Part shown: positions 29,443 to 38,185 of the stretch, piece by piece
Numbering within the stretch: position 1 is the stretch's first letter
Layout of the letters: each line of letters begins with the position of its first letter
Source: Paracoccus sp. C2R09
GTDB lineage: Bacteria > Pseudomonadota > Alphaproteobacteria > Rhodobacterales > Rhodobacteraceae
NCBI RefSeq assembly: GCF_018860625.1
Contig: NZ_JAHKQB010000029.1
Span: forward strand, 386,073-450,072
DNA: 64,000 nucleotides
Direction: 5' to 3'
The notes under the pieces: model-generated
Seen by the model: the letters and a program-made list of their open reading frames with translations, nothing else
What the model was told of the DNA's origin: nothing
Databases searched by the model: none
Made by a program: the position numbers and the translations under genes

Positions 29443-31152
29443 ATGACGCATCCCAACCAGTCCCCGATCCCCGAGCTCTACGTCTCGGCTGACGCCGCCG
29501 CCGCCCTGAAGGACGAAGCCGGCAACATGCCCAGCTGGGATCTGACCCCGCGCCAGATCTGCGATCTGGAACTGCTGATGAATGGCGGCTTCAACCCGCT
29601 CAAGGGTTTCCTGACCGAGGCCGATTACGACGGCGTCGTCAGCGACATGCGCCTGACCTCGGGGCAGCTGTGGCCGATGCCCATCAACCTGGACGTGTCC
29701 GAGAAGTTCGCCGAAGGGCTGGCCCCCGGCACCGACATCGCGCTGCGCGACCAGGAAGGCGTCATCCTGGCCATCATGTCGGTGACCGACAAATGGGTCC
29801 CGAACAAGTCGCTGGAGGCCGAGAAGGTCTTCGGTGCGGACGACCTGGCGCATCCGGCCGTGAACTATCTGCACAACGTCGCGGGTCCGGTCTATCTGGG
29901 CGGCCCGGTCAAGGGTCTGCAGACCCCGACGCATTACGATTTCCGTGCCCGTCGCAACACGCCGAACGAATTGCGCACCTTCTTCAAGAAGCTGGGCTGG
30001 AACCGCGTCGTCGCCTTCCAGACGCGCAACCCGCTGCACCGCGCCCACCAGGAACTGACCTTCCGCGCCGCGCGCGAGGCCCAGGCCAACCTGCTGATCC
30101 ATCCGGTCGTCGGCATGACGAAGCCGGGCGATGTGGACCATTTCACGCGCGTCCGCTGCTACGAGGCAGTGCTGGACAAGTATCCGGCCGCCACGACCAA
30201 CCTGTCGCTGCTGAACCTTGCCATGCGCATGGCCGGTCCGCGCGAAGCTGTCTGGCACGGCCTGATCCGCGCCAACCACGGCGTGACGCACTTCATCGTC
30301 GGCCGCGACCATGCCGGCCCCGGCAAGAACAGCGCCGGCGAGGATTTCTACGGCCCCTATGACGCGCAGGACCTGTTCCGCAAGTATCAGGACGAGATCG
30401 GCGTCGAGATGGTCGACTTCAAGCACATGGTCTATGTGCAGGAGCGCGCCCAGTACGAACCGGCGGATGAGATCGAAGAGGGCGTGACCGTCCTGAACAT
30501 CTCGGGTACCGAACTGCGTCGCCGTCTGCGCGAAGGCCTGGACATTCCGGAATGGTTCAGCTTCCCCGAGGTCGTGCAGCAGCTGCGCCGCACCTCGCCG
30601 CCGCGCGCCCAGCAGGGCTTCACCGTCTTCTTCACCGGCCTTTCGGGTTCGGGCAAGTCGACCGTCGCCAACGCGCTGATGGTCAAGCTGATGGAGATGG
30701 GCGGTCGTCCCGTGTCGCTGCTGGATGGCGATGTCGTCCGCAAGCACCTGTCGAGCGAGCTTGGCTTCAGCAAGGAACACCGCGACATCAACATCAAGCG
30801 CATCGGCTATGTCGCGTCGGAGATCACGAAGAACGGCGGCATCGCGATCTGCGCGCCGATCGCCCCCTATACCGCGACCCGCCGCGCCGTGCGCGAGATG
30901 GTCGAGGCCGGTGGCGCGTTCGTCGAGATCCATGTCGCGACCCCGCTGGAGGAATGCGAGCGTCGTGACCGCAAGGGTCTGTACAAGCTGGCACGCGAAG
31001 GCAAGATCAAGGAGTTCACCGGCATCTCGGATCCCTACGAGGAACCGCAGAACCCCGAGCTGAGCATCGACACCACCGATATCGACGTCGACGGTGCCGC
31101 GCATCAGGTCCTGCTGAAGCTGGAAGCGATGGGCCTGATCGGCCTCTCGTGA
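29443..31152 (+). CDS. Bifunctional sulfate adenylyltransferase / adenylylsulfate kinase
   Basis: A 569-aa fusion for sulfate activation: ATP sulfurylase makes APS and APS kinase makes PAPS. The sulfurylase part fills residues 1 to about 385, with the substrate motif FQTRNPLHRAHQEL and GRDHAGPGKNS. The APS kinase part follows, with a P-loop FTGLSGSGKSTVANAL, LDGDVVRKHLSSELGFSKEHRD and the KGLYKLAREGKIKEFTGI segment. Sat-type (homomeric) sulfurylase fused N-terminally to CysC is known from Rhodobacteraceae and Aquifex. The start at 29443 gives the conserved N-terminus; an upstream in-frame extension lacks similarity to the family. The gene is flanked by its own promoter and terminator; no cysH or cysI is nearby. 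Confidence 0.95.
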   Translation: MTHPNQSPIPELYVSADAAAALKDEAGNMPSWDLTPRQICDLELLMNGGFNPLKGFLTEADYDGVVSDMRLTSGQLWPMPINLDVSEKFAEGLAPGTDIALRDQEGVILAIMSVTDKWVPNKSLEAEKVFGADDLAHPAVNYLHNVAGPVYLGGPVKGLQTPTHYDFRARRNTPNELRTFFKKLGWNRVVAFQTRNPLHRAHQELTFRAAREAQANLLIHPVVGMTKPGDVDHFTRVRCYEAVLDKYPAATTNLSLLNLAMRMAGPREAVWHGLIRANHGVTHFIVGRDHAGPGKNSAGEDFYGPYDAQDLFRKYQDEIGVEMVDFKHMVYVQERAQYEPADEIEEGVTVLNISGTELRRRLREGLDIPEWFSFPEVVQQLRRTSPPRAQQGFTVFFTGLSGSGKSTVANALMVKLMEMGGRPVSLLDGDVVRKHLSSELGFSKEHRDINIKRIGYVASEITKNGGIAICAPIAPYTATRRAVREMVEAGGAFVEIHVATPLEECERRDRKGLYKLAREGKIKEFTGISDPYEEPQNPELSIDTTDIDVDGAAHQVLLKLEAMGLIGLS

Positions 31153-31170
31153 TCCGCTGATCAAAGACGG

Positions 31171-31197
31171 GGCCCCGGCATCAGCCGGGGCCTTTTT
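31171..31197 (+). terminator. Rho-independent terminator of sat-cysC
   Basis: Perfect 8-bp stem GGCCCCGG (31171-31178) with CCGGGGCC (31185-31192), a 6-base loop and a run of five T (31193-31197), 19 bp after the stop codon. Confidence 0.9.
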
Positions 31198-31256
31198 CGT
31201 TGGAAGGGAACCCCCGAAGGCAGGGCGGGTTGCCCATGCGACCTGACGGGGATCCG

Positions 31257-32669
31257 ATGACTGCCATACCCGAGAAGACGCCGAACCCATGGGCAGCCAC
31301 GGTGCTGCTGCTGATGGGCAATTTCATGAACCTGATCGATGTCAGCATCGTCAACGTGGCGCTGCCGTCGATACGCGACGCGTTGCAGGCATCGGAAACC
31401 CAGATCGAATGGATCTCGGCGGCCTATGTGATGACCTTCGCGGTGGGCCTGCTGCCTTGCGGTCGCTTCGGGGACAAGCTGGGGCGCAGGCGGCTGTTCC
31501 TGTGGGGGGTGACGATGTTCACCCTGGCATCCGCATTGTGCGGCTTTGCCCCGAATGTCGAGGTGCTGATCGCCTCGCGCGCGTTGCAGGGCGTGGGCGG
31601 CGCGATGATGGTGCCGCAGGTCATGGCGATCATGCATGTCATCTTCCGCCCCGAGGAGAAGGCCCGCGCCTTCGCGCTTGCCGGCGTGATCATCAGCCTG
31701 GGCGCCGTGACCGGGCCGCTGCTGGGCGGTCTGCTGATCACCGTGGACTTGTGGGGGCTGGACTGGCGCCCCATCTTCCTGGTGAACCTGCCCTTCGGGA
31801 TCATCGTGGTTCTGGGCGGATTGCGCCTCATTCCCCGTCTGATCCCCGAAAGCGCGATGCGCATCGACTGGCTGGGGGTCTTCCTCTTTGCCAGCGCGAT
31901 CTCGTTGGTGGTGCTGCCCGTGGTCGAGGGGCCGCTGCTGGGCTGGCCGTCCTGGACCATCGCCGCCCTGGCCCTGACGCTGCCCGTCGCCGCCCTGTTC
32001 CTGCGCCGTCAGGCGTCGCTGGAACGGCAGGGACGAGAGCAGCTGCTGCCGGTGATGCTGTTGAAGGATCGCGGTTTCCTCAGCGGGATCCTGATCGTCA
32101 TGCTGCATTTCTCGGCCATTCCGGGGATGTTCCTCGTCTATGCGATATACCTGCAGACCGGGTTCGACTTCACGCCGCTGCAATCGGGGCTGGCAACGGC
32201 GCCGTTTCCGCTTGGGGTAATGACGGGCAGTTACATCACCGGCCGGTTCGGAACACGGTGGATTCCCGGCCGGATCGCCCTGGGGGCGGGCATCCTGCTG
32301 TGCGGCATGACATGGTTGCGCCACATGGTCGGCAATCCGCCCGCCGATCTGCATCTGTGGACCTTCGCACCGCCCCTTGCGATCAACGGGCTGGGGATGG
32401 GGCTCGCGATCTCTCCTTTGTTCCAGCTGGTGCTGCGCGACGTGCCCGGACGGATCGCGGGGGCCGCCACGGGCACGATGCAGGCGCTGCAGCAGGTCGG
32501 CGCGGCGATCGGCATCGCCATCGTGTCGGGGCTGTTCTTCGTGCGCCTGCAGCAGGACGGCTATCCGCAGGCGCTGAACCACGCGCTCGGGTATCAGGTC
32601 GGGGTCTTCGCGACGATCCTGTCGATCCTGGCCCTGCGCTGGATCCTGATGAGAGAGCGTCGGGCATGA
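31257..32669 (+). CDS. MFS transporter, DHA2 (14-TMS, EmrB/QacA-like) family
   Basis: A 470-aa inner-membrane exporter powered by the proton gradient. It shows about 14 hydrophobic segments; the DHA2 signature LMGNFMNLIDVSIVNVALP in TM1, the A-motif GRFGDKLGRRRLF between TM2 and TM3, and SRALQGVGGAMMVP with GPLLGGLL (motif C) in TM5. Such proteins usually expel drugs or metabolites; the substrate here is unknown. The ATG at 31257 is preceded by a GGGGAT-type site; ATG 31236 is an alternative. The stop overlaps the start of the TolB-like gene (ATGA). No regulator sits beside it. Confidence 0.9.
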   Translation: MTAIPEKTPNPWAATVLLLMGNFMNLIDVSIVNVALPSIRDALQASETQIEWISAAYVMTFAVGLLPCGRFGDKLGRRRLFLWGVTMFTLASALCGFAPNVEVLIASRALQGVGGAMMVPQVMAIMHVIFRPEEKARAFALAGVIISLGAVTGPLLGGLLITVDLWGLDWRPIFLVNLPFGIIVVLGGLRLIPRLIPESAMRIDWLGVFLFASAISLVVLPVVEGPLLGWPSWTIAALALTLPVAALFLRRQASLERQGREQLLPVMLLKDRGFLSGILIVMLHFSAIPGMFLVYAIYLQTGFDFTPLQSGLATAPFPLGVMTGSYITGRFGTRWIPGRIALGAGILLCGMTWLRHMVGNPPADLHLWTFAPPLAINGLGMGLAISPLFQLVLRDVPGRIAGAATGTMQALQQVGAAIGIAIVSGLFFVRLQQDGYPQALNHALGYQVGVFATILSILALRWILMRERRA

Positions 32670-33484
32670 ACTGGCGCAGCTCGCTCGAGACCTACGACAT
32701 GCAGACGGGTGCCGTTCAGGTGATCCTGCGGACCGATCGGCTGATCGAGGCACCGAACTGGCATCCCGATGGCCGGTTCCTGGTCAATGGCGACGGGGGA
32801 CTGTGGCGGGCCGATGCGACGGGCCTGACCCCGATCCCGCGCGGCACGTCCGAGCGCTGCAACAACGACCATGGATTTCTGCCCGACGGACGCATCGTCT
32901 TCTCGGCCCATGACGGGACGGGCGCGGGGATGCATGTCCTGGGACCGGAAGGCTGCCGACCCGTCGATCTGCCGCGGCCCAGCTGGTGGCACGGGGCGCA
33001 CGGCGCGCGCATCACCTATGCCTGCGTCAGGGGTGGCGACCGGGTCGTGCGCGTCGCCGTCCTCGATACCGCGACAGGGTCCGAGGCTGTGCTGACCGAC
33101 TGGCCGGGCCACCACGACGGACCGGACTTTTCGGCCTGCGGGGAATGGGTGTGGTTCAATTCGGATGCGACCGGACATGCCCAGATCTGGAAGATGCGGG
33201 CCGACGGAACCGAGGCCGCACCCGTCTTTCGCGATGAGCGGGTGAACTGGTTTCCGCATCCCTCGCCCTGCGGGGGCCACGTCCTCTATCTGTCATACGC
33301 GCCCGGAACGCAGGGGCACCCGAGGGACAGGGATGTCGAGTTGTGGGCGATGTCGCCCGATGGCGGCGACCGGCGCAGGCTTCTATGCCTGTTTGGCGGG
33401 CAGGGCAGCATCAATGTGCCCTGCTGGTCGCCGGACGGGCGCGCATTCGCCTTCATGCGATACGCGCCCGATGCGGGTCAGTGA
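32666..33484 (+). CDS. TolB-like beta-propeller protein
   Basis: A 272-aa protein made of repeated PD40/WD40-like blades: APNWHPDGRFLVNGDGGLWR, HGFLPDGRIVFSAH, DFSACGEWVWFNSDATGHAQIWKM, FPHPSPCGGHVLYLSY and VPCWSPDGRAFAFMRY. These repeats resemble the C-terminal propeller of TolB. There is no signal peptide, so it is probably cytoplasmic, unlike true TolB. It is translationally coupled to the MFS exporter. Carbohydrate or peptide binding is possible but not shown. It ends over the convergent DUF1150 gene by 7 bases. Confidence 0.8.
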   Translation: MNWRSSLETYDMQTGAVQVILRTDRLIEAPNWHPDGRFLVNGDGGLWRADATGLTPIPRGTSERCNNDHGFLPDGRIVFSAHDGTGAGMHVLGPEGCRPVDLPRPSWWHGAHGARITYACVRGGDRVVRVAVLDTATGSEAVLTDWPGHHDGPDFSACGEWVWFNSDATGHAQIWKMRADGTEAAPVFRDERVNWFPHPSPCGGHVLYLSYAPGTQGHPRDRDVELWAMSPDGGDRRRLLCLFGGQGSINVPCWSPDGRAFAFMRYAPDAGQ

Positions 33485-33699
33485 ACGCTGACCGGGCTCA
33501 GCTCGTTCTGGCGGGCCAGCATGAAGGCCATCTTGCGGTCCGTGACCAGCGCCAGTCGTTCGCCATCCGTGTCGTGGACGGCATACATCGAGGTGACGTC
33601 GCCCAGTTGTTCGCGAACGTCGTCGGGTAGCGTCTCGGCCGCGACCTCGCGGACATAGACGATCTGTTTCGTTTCGCCGAAATCGAATTCATGGTCCAT
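33478..33699 (-). CDS. DUF1150 family protein
   Basis: A 73-aa soluble protein with the family pattern IVYVREVAAETLPDDV, MYAVHDTDGERLALVTDRKMAFMLARQNEL and the end PVSVH. DUF1150 genes are typical partners of small heat-shock genes in Rhodobacterales, as here, 11 bp downstream of hsp20 on the same strand. Function is unknown; expression with the heat-shock operon is likely. An AAGGGGG ribosome-binding site precedes the ATG. Confidence 0.88.
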   Translation of the reverse strand: MDHEFDFGETKQIVYVREVAAETLPDDVREQLGDVTSMYAVHDTDGERLALVTDRKMAFMLARQNELSPVSVH

Positions 33700-33710
33700 G
33701 ATTGGCCCCC

Positions 33711-34121
33711 TTACTTGCGGCTGATCGGAATGGTCTGGACGACCTGCTCGGGCTGGACGCGCTTCAGATCGATGTTCAGAAGCCCGTTCTCCATCGAGGC
33801 GGAAACGACCTCGACCCCGTCGGCCAAAACGAAGCTGCGCTGGAACGCCCGCGAGGCGATGCCCCGGTGCAGGAACACGCGTTCGCCGTCGCTTTCGGGC
33901 ATGCGGCCCCGGATTACCAGCTGGCGGTCCTCGGTGGTGACGGCAAGGTCGGGATCCGCGAAACCGGCCACGGCCAGCGTGATGCGAAAACCGTCGGGCG
34001 CGATATGTTCGATATTGTAGGGCGGATACCCTTCGGACCCCTTGGCAGCGCGTTCGGCCATGCGTTCAAGTTGGTCGAAACCCAGCAGATAGGGATGCGA
34101 GCCCAGTGATATCTTGGTCAT
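33711..34121 (-). CDS. Small heat-shock protein, Hsp20 (IbpA-like)
   Basis: A 136-aa holdase chaperone that keeps unfolding proteins from aggregating. The alpha-crystallin domain covers about residues 32-125, with YNIEHIAPDGFRITLAVAGF, LVIRGRMPESDGERVFLHRGIASRAFQRSF and the LLNIDLKR strand that stands in for the GVL motif. The family C-terminal I-X-I is seen as TIPI. A sigma-32-like promoter lies upstream and rpoH is in the same region, so heat-shock control is likely. DUF1150 follows in the same transcript. Confidence 0.93.
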   Translation of the reverse strand: MTKISLGSHPYLLGFDQLERMAERAAKGSEGYPPYNIEHIAPDGFRITLAVAGFADPDLAVTTEDRQLVIRGRMPESDGERVFLHRGIASRAFQRSFVLADGVEVVSASMENGLLNIDLKRVQPEQVVQTIPISRK

Positions 34122-34186
34122 GTCAGCCCTTTGCGGTTAAGCGACTGGTCGTCCGGGGCCCCGTGGCGGCGACCCCTTCGCATTCC

Positions 34187-34216
34187 AATATGTGCGCGCG
34201 ATCCCATCCGCGCAAG
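34187..34216 (-). promoter_or_regulatory. Probable sigma-32 (heat-shock) promoter of hsp20
   Basis: On the minus strand CTTGCGC (34216-34210) is followed after 15 bp by CACATAT (34194-34188). This fits the sigma-32 arrangement of CTTGAAA, 11-16 bp, CCCATNT. The start would lie about 60 nt before the hsp20 ATG. Confidence 0.5.
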
Positions 34217-34328
34217 CCCGTGGCGCATCTGCACCGTTTTCCACGCATATCGTGCAAGAACTGTTAACAGGCGGACGGCAAACGGGTATGATCGGGCAAC
34301 ACAGCATCAAGCCATGCCGAGACGCCCC

Positions 34329-34547
34329 ATGAACATGCAGCATTCCATGAACCACGAAGAGATCGTGCGCGCCCGCCTTGCGGCATTGCGCTTCGAGCAT
34401 CGGGATCTGGACGAGGCGATCGCCGCCCTTCAGGGGCAGGCGCTGATCAACACGCTGTCCATCCAGCGTCTGAAGAAACAGAAACTGATCCTGAAGGATC
34501 GCATTGCCCGGCTGGAAGACGAACTGACCCCCGACATCATCGCCTGA
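34329..34547 (+). CDS. DUF465 (YdcH-like) family protein
   Basis: A 72-aa helical protein: [25 protein letters not shown] and [22 protein letters not shown] are the two helices of the DUF465 hairpin. The function of the family is unknown. Starts at 34335 or 34347 are also possible because ATG repeats three times in frame; no strong ribosome-binding site decides. It precedes purE by 59 bp on the same strand and may share its transcript. Confidence 0.85.
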   Translation: MNMQHSMNHEEIVRARLAALRFEHRDLDEAIAALQGQALINTLSIQRLKKQKLILKDRIARLEDELTPDIIA

Positions 34548-34606
34548 TTGCGGGCAGGGGCCCGGCGCGCTATGGCGTGCACAGGCAAACGCACGGGGAA
34601 TTGGCG

Positions 34607-35092
34607 ATGGAAATTTCGGTCGGAATCATCATGGGCAGCCAGTCTGACTGGTCGACGATGCGCGAGGCTGCGGCCATTCTGGACGAGCTTGCGATCCCCT
34701 ACGAGACGAAGATCGTCAGTGCCCATCGCACCCCCGACCGGCTGTGGGATTACGGCAAGACCGCCGTGTCGCGCGGGCTGAAGGTGATCATCGCGGGTGC
34801 GGGCGGCGCGGCCCATCTGCCGGGGATGATGGCCAGCAAGACCCGCGTGCCGGTCATCGGCGTGCCGGTCCAGACGCGCGCGCTGTCGGGTGTCGATTCG
34901 CTCTATTCCATTCTGCAGATGCCCAAGGGTTTTCCGGTGGCGACCATGGCCATCGGTGCGGCGGGCGCGGCCAATGCGGGCCTGATGGCGGCAGGGATCC
35001 TGGCGGTATCGGACGACGATCTGGCCGCGCGGCTGGATGCATGGCGCGATGCGCTGTCGGCCTCGATCCCCGAGGAGCCCTCCGATGACTGA
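34607..35092 (+). CDS. purE: N5-carboxyaminoimidazole ribonucleotide mutase
   Basis: A 161-aa class I PurE, which converts N5-CAIR to CAIR in purine synthesis. The substrate motifs [26 protein letters not shown] and [13 protein letters not shown] are complete, including the catalytic histidine in SAHR. The ATG at 34607 gives the family N-terminus and has GGGGAA upstream; an upstream ATG at 34577 is less likely. Its end overlaps purK by 8 bases. Confidence 0.96.
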   Translation: MEISVGIIMGSQSDWSTMREAAAILDELAIPYETKIVSAHRTPDRLWDYGKTAVSRGLKVIIAGAGGAAHLPGMMASKTRVPVIGVPVQTRALSGVDSLYSILQMPKGFPVATMAIGAAGAANAGLMAAGILAVSDDDLAARLDAWRDALSASIPEEPSDD

Positions 35093-36119
35093 GATCCGCA
35101 CCATCGGCATCCTTGGCGGCGGTCAGCTGGGCCGCATGCTGTCCGTCGCGGCCAGCCGCTTGGGGCTGCGCTGCCATATCTACGAGCCGGGCGACAGCAT
35201 CGCGGGCGACGTGGCATGGCGCGTGACGCGTGCCCCTTACGAGGACGAGGCCGCCCTGCGTGCCTTCGCCGAATCCGTCGATGTCATCACATACGAATTC
35301 GAGAACGTGCCCACCTCGGCGCTGGATCTGCTGGAGAGCCTGCGCCCGATCCGGCCCAACCGTCGCGCGCTTGCGGTTTCCCAGGACCGGCTGACCGAAA
35401 AGAACTTCCTTCAGCAGATCGGCCTGCGCACGGCCCCCTTCGCGGATGTCCCCGACGAGGCCGCGCTGGACGGGGCGATCGAACGGATCGGACGCCCGTC
35501 GATCCTGAAGACGCGCCGCATGGGCTATGACGGCAAGGGACAGGTCCGCATCGGCGACGGTCCTGCGGAATGGACCGGCGCGGCATCGGTCCTGGAAGGC
35601 TTCGTCGATTTCACCGCCGAGATCAGCGTCATCATCGCACGCGGGGCGGATGGGCAGGTCGCGGCCTTCGATCCGGGCCTGAACGTCCACGAGGGCGGCA
35701 TCCTGCGCACGACCACCGTGCCTTGCGGCCAGCCCGCCCGCGTCACGACCGATGCGGTTCTGATGGCCGCGCAGATCGCGAATGCGCTGGATTATGTCGG
35801 CGTTCTGGGGGTCGAGCTGTTCGTCACCGCCGACGGGCTGATCGTCAACGAGATCGCGCCGAGGGTCCACAATTCCGGCCACTGGACGCAGGCCGGTTGT
35901 GCGGTCGATCAGTTCGAACAGCATATCCGCGCGGTGGCGGGCCTGCCGCTTGGCGATGGCAAGCGTTACGCCGACGTGGTGATGGAAAACCTGATCGGTG
36001 ACGACATGGCCCGCGTGCCGTCGCTGCTGGCCGAACCGCGGGTTCAGCTGCATCTCTATGGCAAGGGCGATGCCCGGCCCGGTCGCAAGATGGGGCATGC
36101 CAACCGGATCACGCAATGA
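35085..36119 (+). CDS. purK: N5-carboxyaminoimidazole ribonucleotide synthase
   Basis: A 344-aa ATP-grasp enzyme that makes N5-CAIR from AIR, bicarbonate and ATP, the step before PurE. It begins with the family motif [18 protein letters not shown] and shows [35 protein letters not shown] and the C-terminal [23 protein letters not shown] precedes the start. It is coupled to purE upstream and by ATGA to the Nudix gene downstream. Confidence 0.96.
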   Translation: MTEIRTIGILGGGQLGRMLSVAASRLGLRCHIYEPGDSIAGDVAWRVTRAPYEDEAALRAFAESVDVITYEFENVPTSALDLLESLRPIRPNRRALAVSQDRLTEKNFLQQIGLRTAPFADVPDEAALDGAIERIGRPSILKTRRMGYDGKGQVRIGDGPAEWTGAASVLEGFVDFTAEISVIIARGADGQVAAFDPGLNVHEGGILRTTTVPCGQPARVTTDAVLMAAQIANALDYVGVLGVELFVTADGLIVNEIAPRVHNSGHWTQAGCAVDQFEQHIRAVAGLPLGDGKRYADVVMENLIGDDMARVPSLLAEPRVQLHLYGKGDARPGRKMGHANRITQ

Positions 36120-36562
36120 CCCTGGCCCGGCCCCGGATCGCGGTTCGCGCCGCGATCCTGCACGAGGGCCGGGTGCTGATGGTGAACGCCTATCCGGGCG
36201 AGCGGTCCGACCTGTGGTGCCTGCCCGGTGGCGGCGTCGAGCGTGGACAGTCGCTGACCCGGAACCTCGCGCGCGAGATCCACGAGGAAACCGGGCTTGA
36301 TATCGCGATCGGTCCGCCCTTCCTCGTGAACGAGTTCCACGATCCGCAAAGCGGTTTCCACCAGATCGAACTGCATTTCCGCGCCGTCCTGACGGGCGGT
36401 TCGGGTGTCGTTCTGGAAGATCCCGATGGGGTGGTGAACCGGTTCCGGTGGGTGGACCGGGATGAACTGTCGGGAATGCGCTACAAACCCGACAGCCTGA
36501 TCGATCTGATCTGGGACAGCACCTCCGCCCATTACGACCCGCTGGAACGGATCGTGGGCTGA
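36116..36562 (+). CDS. Nudix hydrolase
   Basis: A 148-aa pyrophosphohydrolase of the Nudix family. The Nudix box lies at PGGGVERGQSLTRNLAREIHEETGL: the metal-binding REIHEETG core is intact, but the upstream glutamate of the GX5E part is a glutamine. This outer position is less critical than the REXXEE residues, so activity is still likely. The substrate is unknown. It is translationally coupled to purK, which hints at nucleotide clean-up but does not prove it. It converges on purF with a 1-bp gap. Confidence 0.85.
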   Translation: MTLARPRIAVRAAILHEGRVLMVNAYPGERSDLWCLPGGGVERGQSLTRNLAREIHEETGLDIAIGPPFLVNEFHDPQSGFHQIELHFRAVLTGGSGVVLEDPDGVVNRFRWVDRDELSGMRYKPDSLIDLIWDSTSAHYDPLERIVG

Positions 36563-36563
36563 G

Positions 36564-38054
36564 TTACTCTGCCGCGACCTTCTTGGCGGTTTCCGAACCG
36601 GGCTTCATCGTGAAGCCGCGTTCCAGCTGGTCGAAGGGTGCGACCGGGTAATCCCCCGAGAAGCAGGCATCGCAATATTGCGGGCATTTCGCGTTGCGAC
36701 CCTCGGCCTCGCCCACGGCGCGATAGAGACCGTCGAGCGACACGAAGGACAGGCTGTCAACGCCGATCCACTGGCGCATCTCGTCCGGGGTCATGTTCGC
36801 GGCCAGCAGCTTCTCGCGGTCGGGGGTGTCCACGCCGTAGAAGCAGGGCCATGCGGTGGGGGGCGAGGCGATGCGGAAATGCACCTCGGCCGCGCCGGCA
36901 TCCAGGATCATGTCCTTGATCTTGCGGCTGGTCGTGCCGCGCACGACGCTGTCATCCACCAGCACGACGCGCTTGCCCGCGATCAGCGCGCGGTTCACGT
37001 TCAGCTTCAGGCGGACGCCCATGTTGCGGATCTGCTCGGACGGTTCGATGAAGGTCCGGCCCATATACTGGTTGCGGATGATCCCCATGCCGTAGGGAAT
37101 GCCCGATTCCTGCGCAAAACCGATCGCCGCGGGGGTGCCGCTGTCGGGAACCGGGCAGACGAGGTCGGCCTCGATGGGGGCTTCGCGGGCCAGTTCCACG
37201 CCGATCTGACGGCGCGTCTCATAGACCGAACGCCCGCCGATGATGCTGTCGGGCCGCGAGAAATAGACATGTTCGAAGATGCAGAAGCGCCCGGTCGAAG
37301 GACCGAAGGGGCGCGAGCTTTCGACCTGGCCCTTCGAGATCACGACCATTTCGCCGGGATCGATCTCTCGCACGAACTCGGCGCCGATGATGTCCAGCGC
37401 GCAGGTTTCGGACGCAAGGACATAGCCGTCATCGCCCACGCGGCCCAGGACCAGCGGACGCACGCCCAGGGGGTCGCGAACGCCGATCAGCTTGGTGCGG
37501 GTCATGGCGATGACGCTGAATGCGCCTTCGACCCGGCGCAGCGCGTCCTTCATCCGTTCGGGGATGTTGCGCTGGATCGACCGCGCCATCAGGTGGATGA
37601 TGCATTCGCTGTCGCTGCTGGACTGGAAGATGCTGCCGCGTTCGATCAGTTCGCGGCGCAGGGCGGCGGCGTTCGTGATGTTGCCGTTATGGGCGATGGC
37701 GCAACCGCCCATCGAGAATTCGCCGAAGAAGGGCTGCACGTCGCGGATCGCCGTCGCGGCCTTGGTCCCGGCGGTCGAATAACGCACATGCCCGATGCCA
37801 AGCTGGCCGGGCAGGGTCTCCATCACGTCGGGTTTCGTGAAATTGTCGCGAACATAGCCGAAGCGATGTGCGCTGTTGAAACCGTATTCTGGGTGGAAGG
37901 CCACTATTCCGCCTGCTTCCTGCCCGCGATGCTGAAGAGCATGCAGGCCGAGCGCGACGAAGTTCGAGGCATCGGCGACACCTATCGCACCGAAGATCCC
38001 GCATTCTTCATGCAGGCGATCGGAATCGAAGGGATGGGCCAGAAAGGGTTGCAT
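36564..38054 (-). CDS. purF: Amidophosphoribosyltransferase
   Basis: A 496-aa enzyme for the first committed step of purine synthesis, PRPP plus glutamine to phosphoribosylamine. A 17-residue propeptide precedes the catalytic Cys18 in HEECGIFGAIG, which must be exposed by cleavage. The PRPP loop VVLVDDSVVRGTTSRK is present. Cysteines in CPQYCDACFSG and others are consistent with the iron-sulfur, oxygen-sensitive PurF type of Bacillus. The start at 38054 gives the expected propeptide and has AGGAC upstream. cvpA lies upstream as in E. coli, but a hairpin separates them. Confidence 0.96.
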   Translation of the reverse strand: MQPFLAHPFDSDRLHEECGIFGAIGVADASNFVALGLHALQHRGQEAGGIVAFHPEYGFNSAHRFGYVRDNFTKPDVMETLPGQLGIGHVRYSTAGTKAATAIRDVQPFFGEFSMGGCAIAHNGNITNAAALRRELIERGSIFQSSSDSECIIHLMARSIQRNIPERMKDALRRVEGAFSVIAMTRTKLIGVRDPLGVRPLVLGRVGDDGYVLASETCALDIIGAEFVREIDPGEMVVISKGQVESSRPFGPSTGRFCIFEHVYFSRPDSIIGGRSVYETRRQIGVELAREAPIEADLVCPVPDSGTPAAIGFAQESGIPYGMGIIRNQYMGRTFIEPSEQIRNMGVRLKLNVNRALIAGKRVVLVDDSVVRGTTSRKIKDMILDAGAAEVHFRIASPPTAWPCFYGVDTPDREKLLAANMTPDEMRQWIGVDSLSFVSLDGLYRAVGEAEGRNAKCPQYCDACFSGDYPVAPFDQLERGFTMKPGSETAKKVAAE

Positions 38055-38115
38055 CGGCACGTCCTGATGGCTGGGGGCTGTCGCGGGTGGTGTAGTGCCA
38101 TCATCCCATAAAGTC

Positions 38116-38146
38116 ACGCCCCCGCCGATGGGCGAGGGCGTTTTTT
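38116..38146 (+). terminator. Intrinsic-terminator-like hairpin between cvpA and purF
   Basis: Ten base pairs with one mismatch (38116-38126 with 38131-38141) are followed on the plus strand by a run of T (38141-38146). This is a good terminator for plus-strand RNA, although the flanking genes run on the minus strand. On the minus strand the tail is only GACTTT. It sits 62-92 nt upstream of the purF start codon. Confidence 0.55.
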
Positions 38147-38185
38147 CGTCATCTTTCCGTTGCAACCCGTGCAGGTTGCCGAAAA

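Noticed and set aside
31289-33484. A 731-residue protein joining the MFS exporter region to the TolB-like gene
   Set aside because: The N-terminal part is the wrong frame of the exporter; the propeller protein starts at 32666 in an ATGA overlap.
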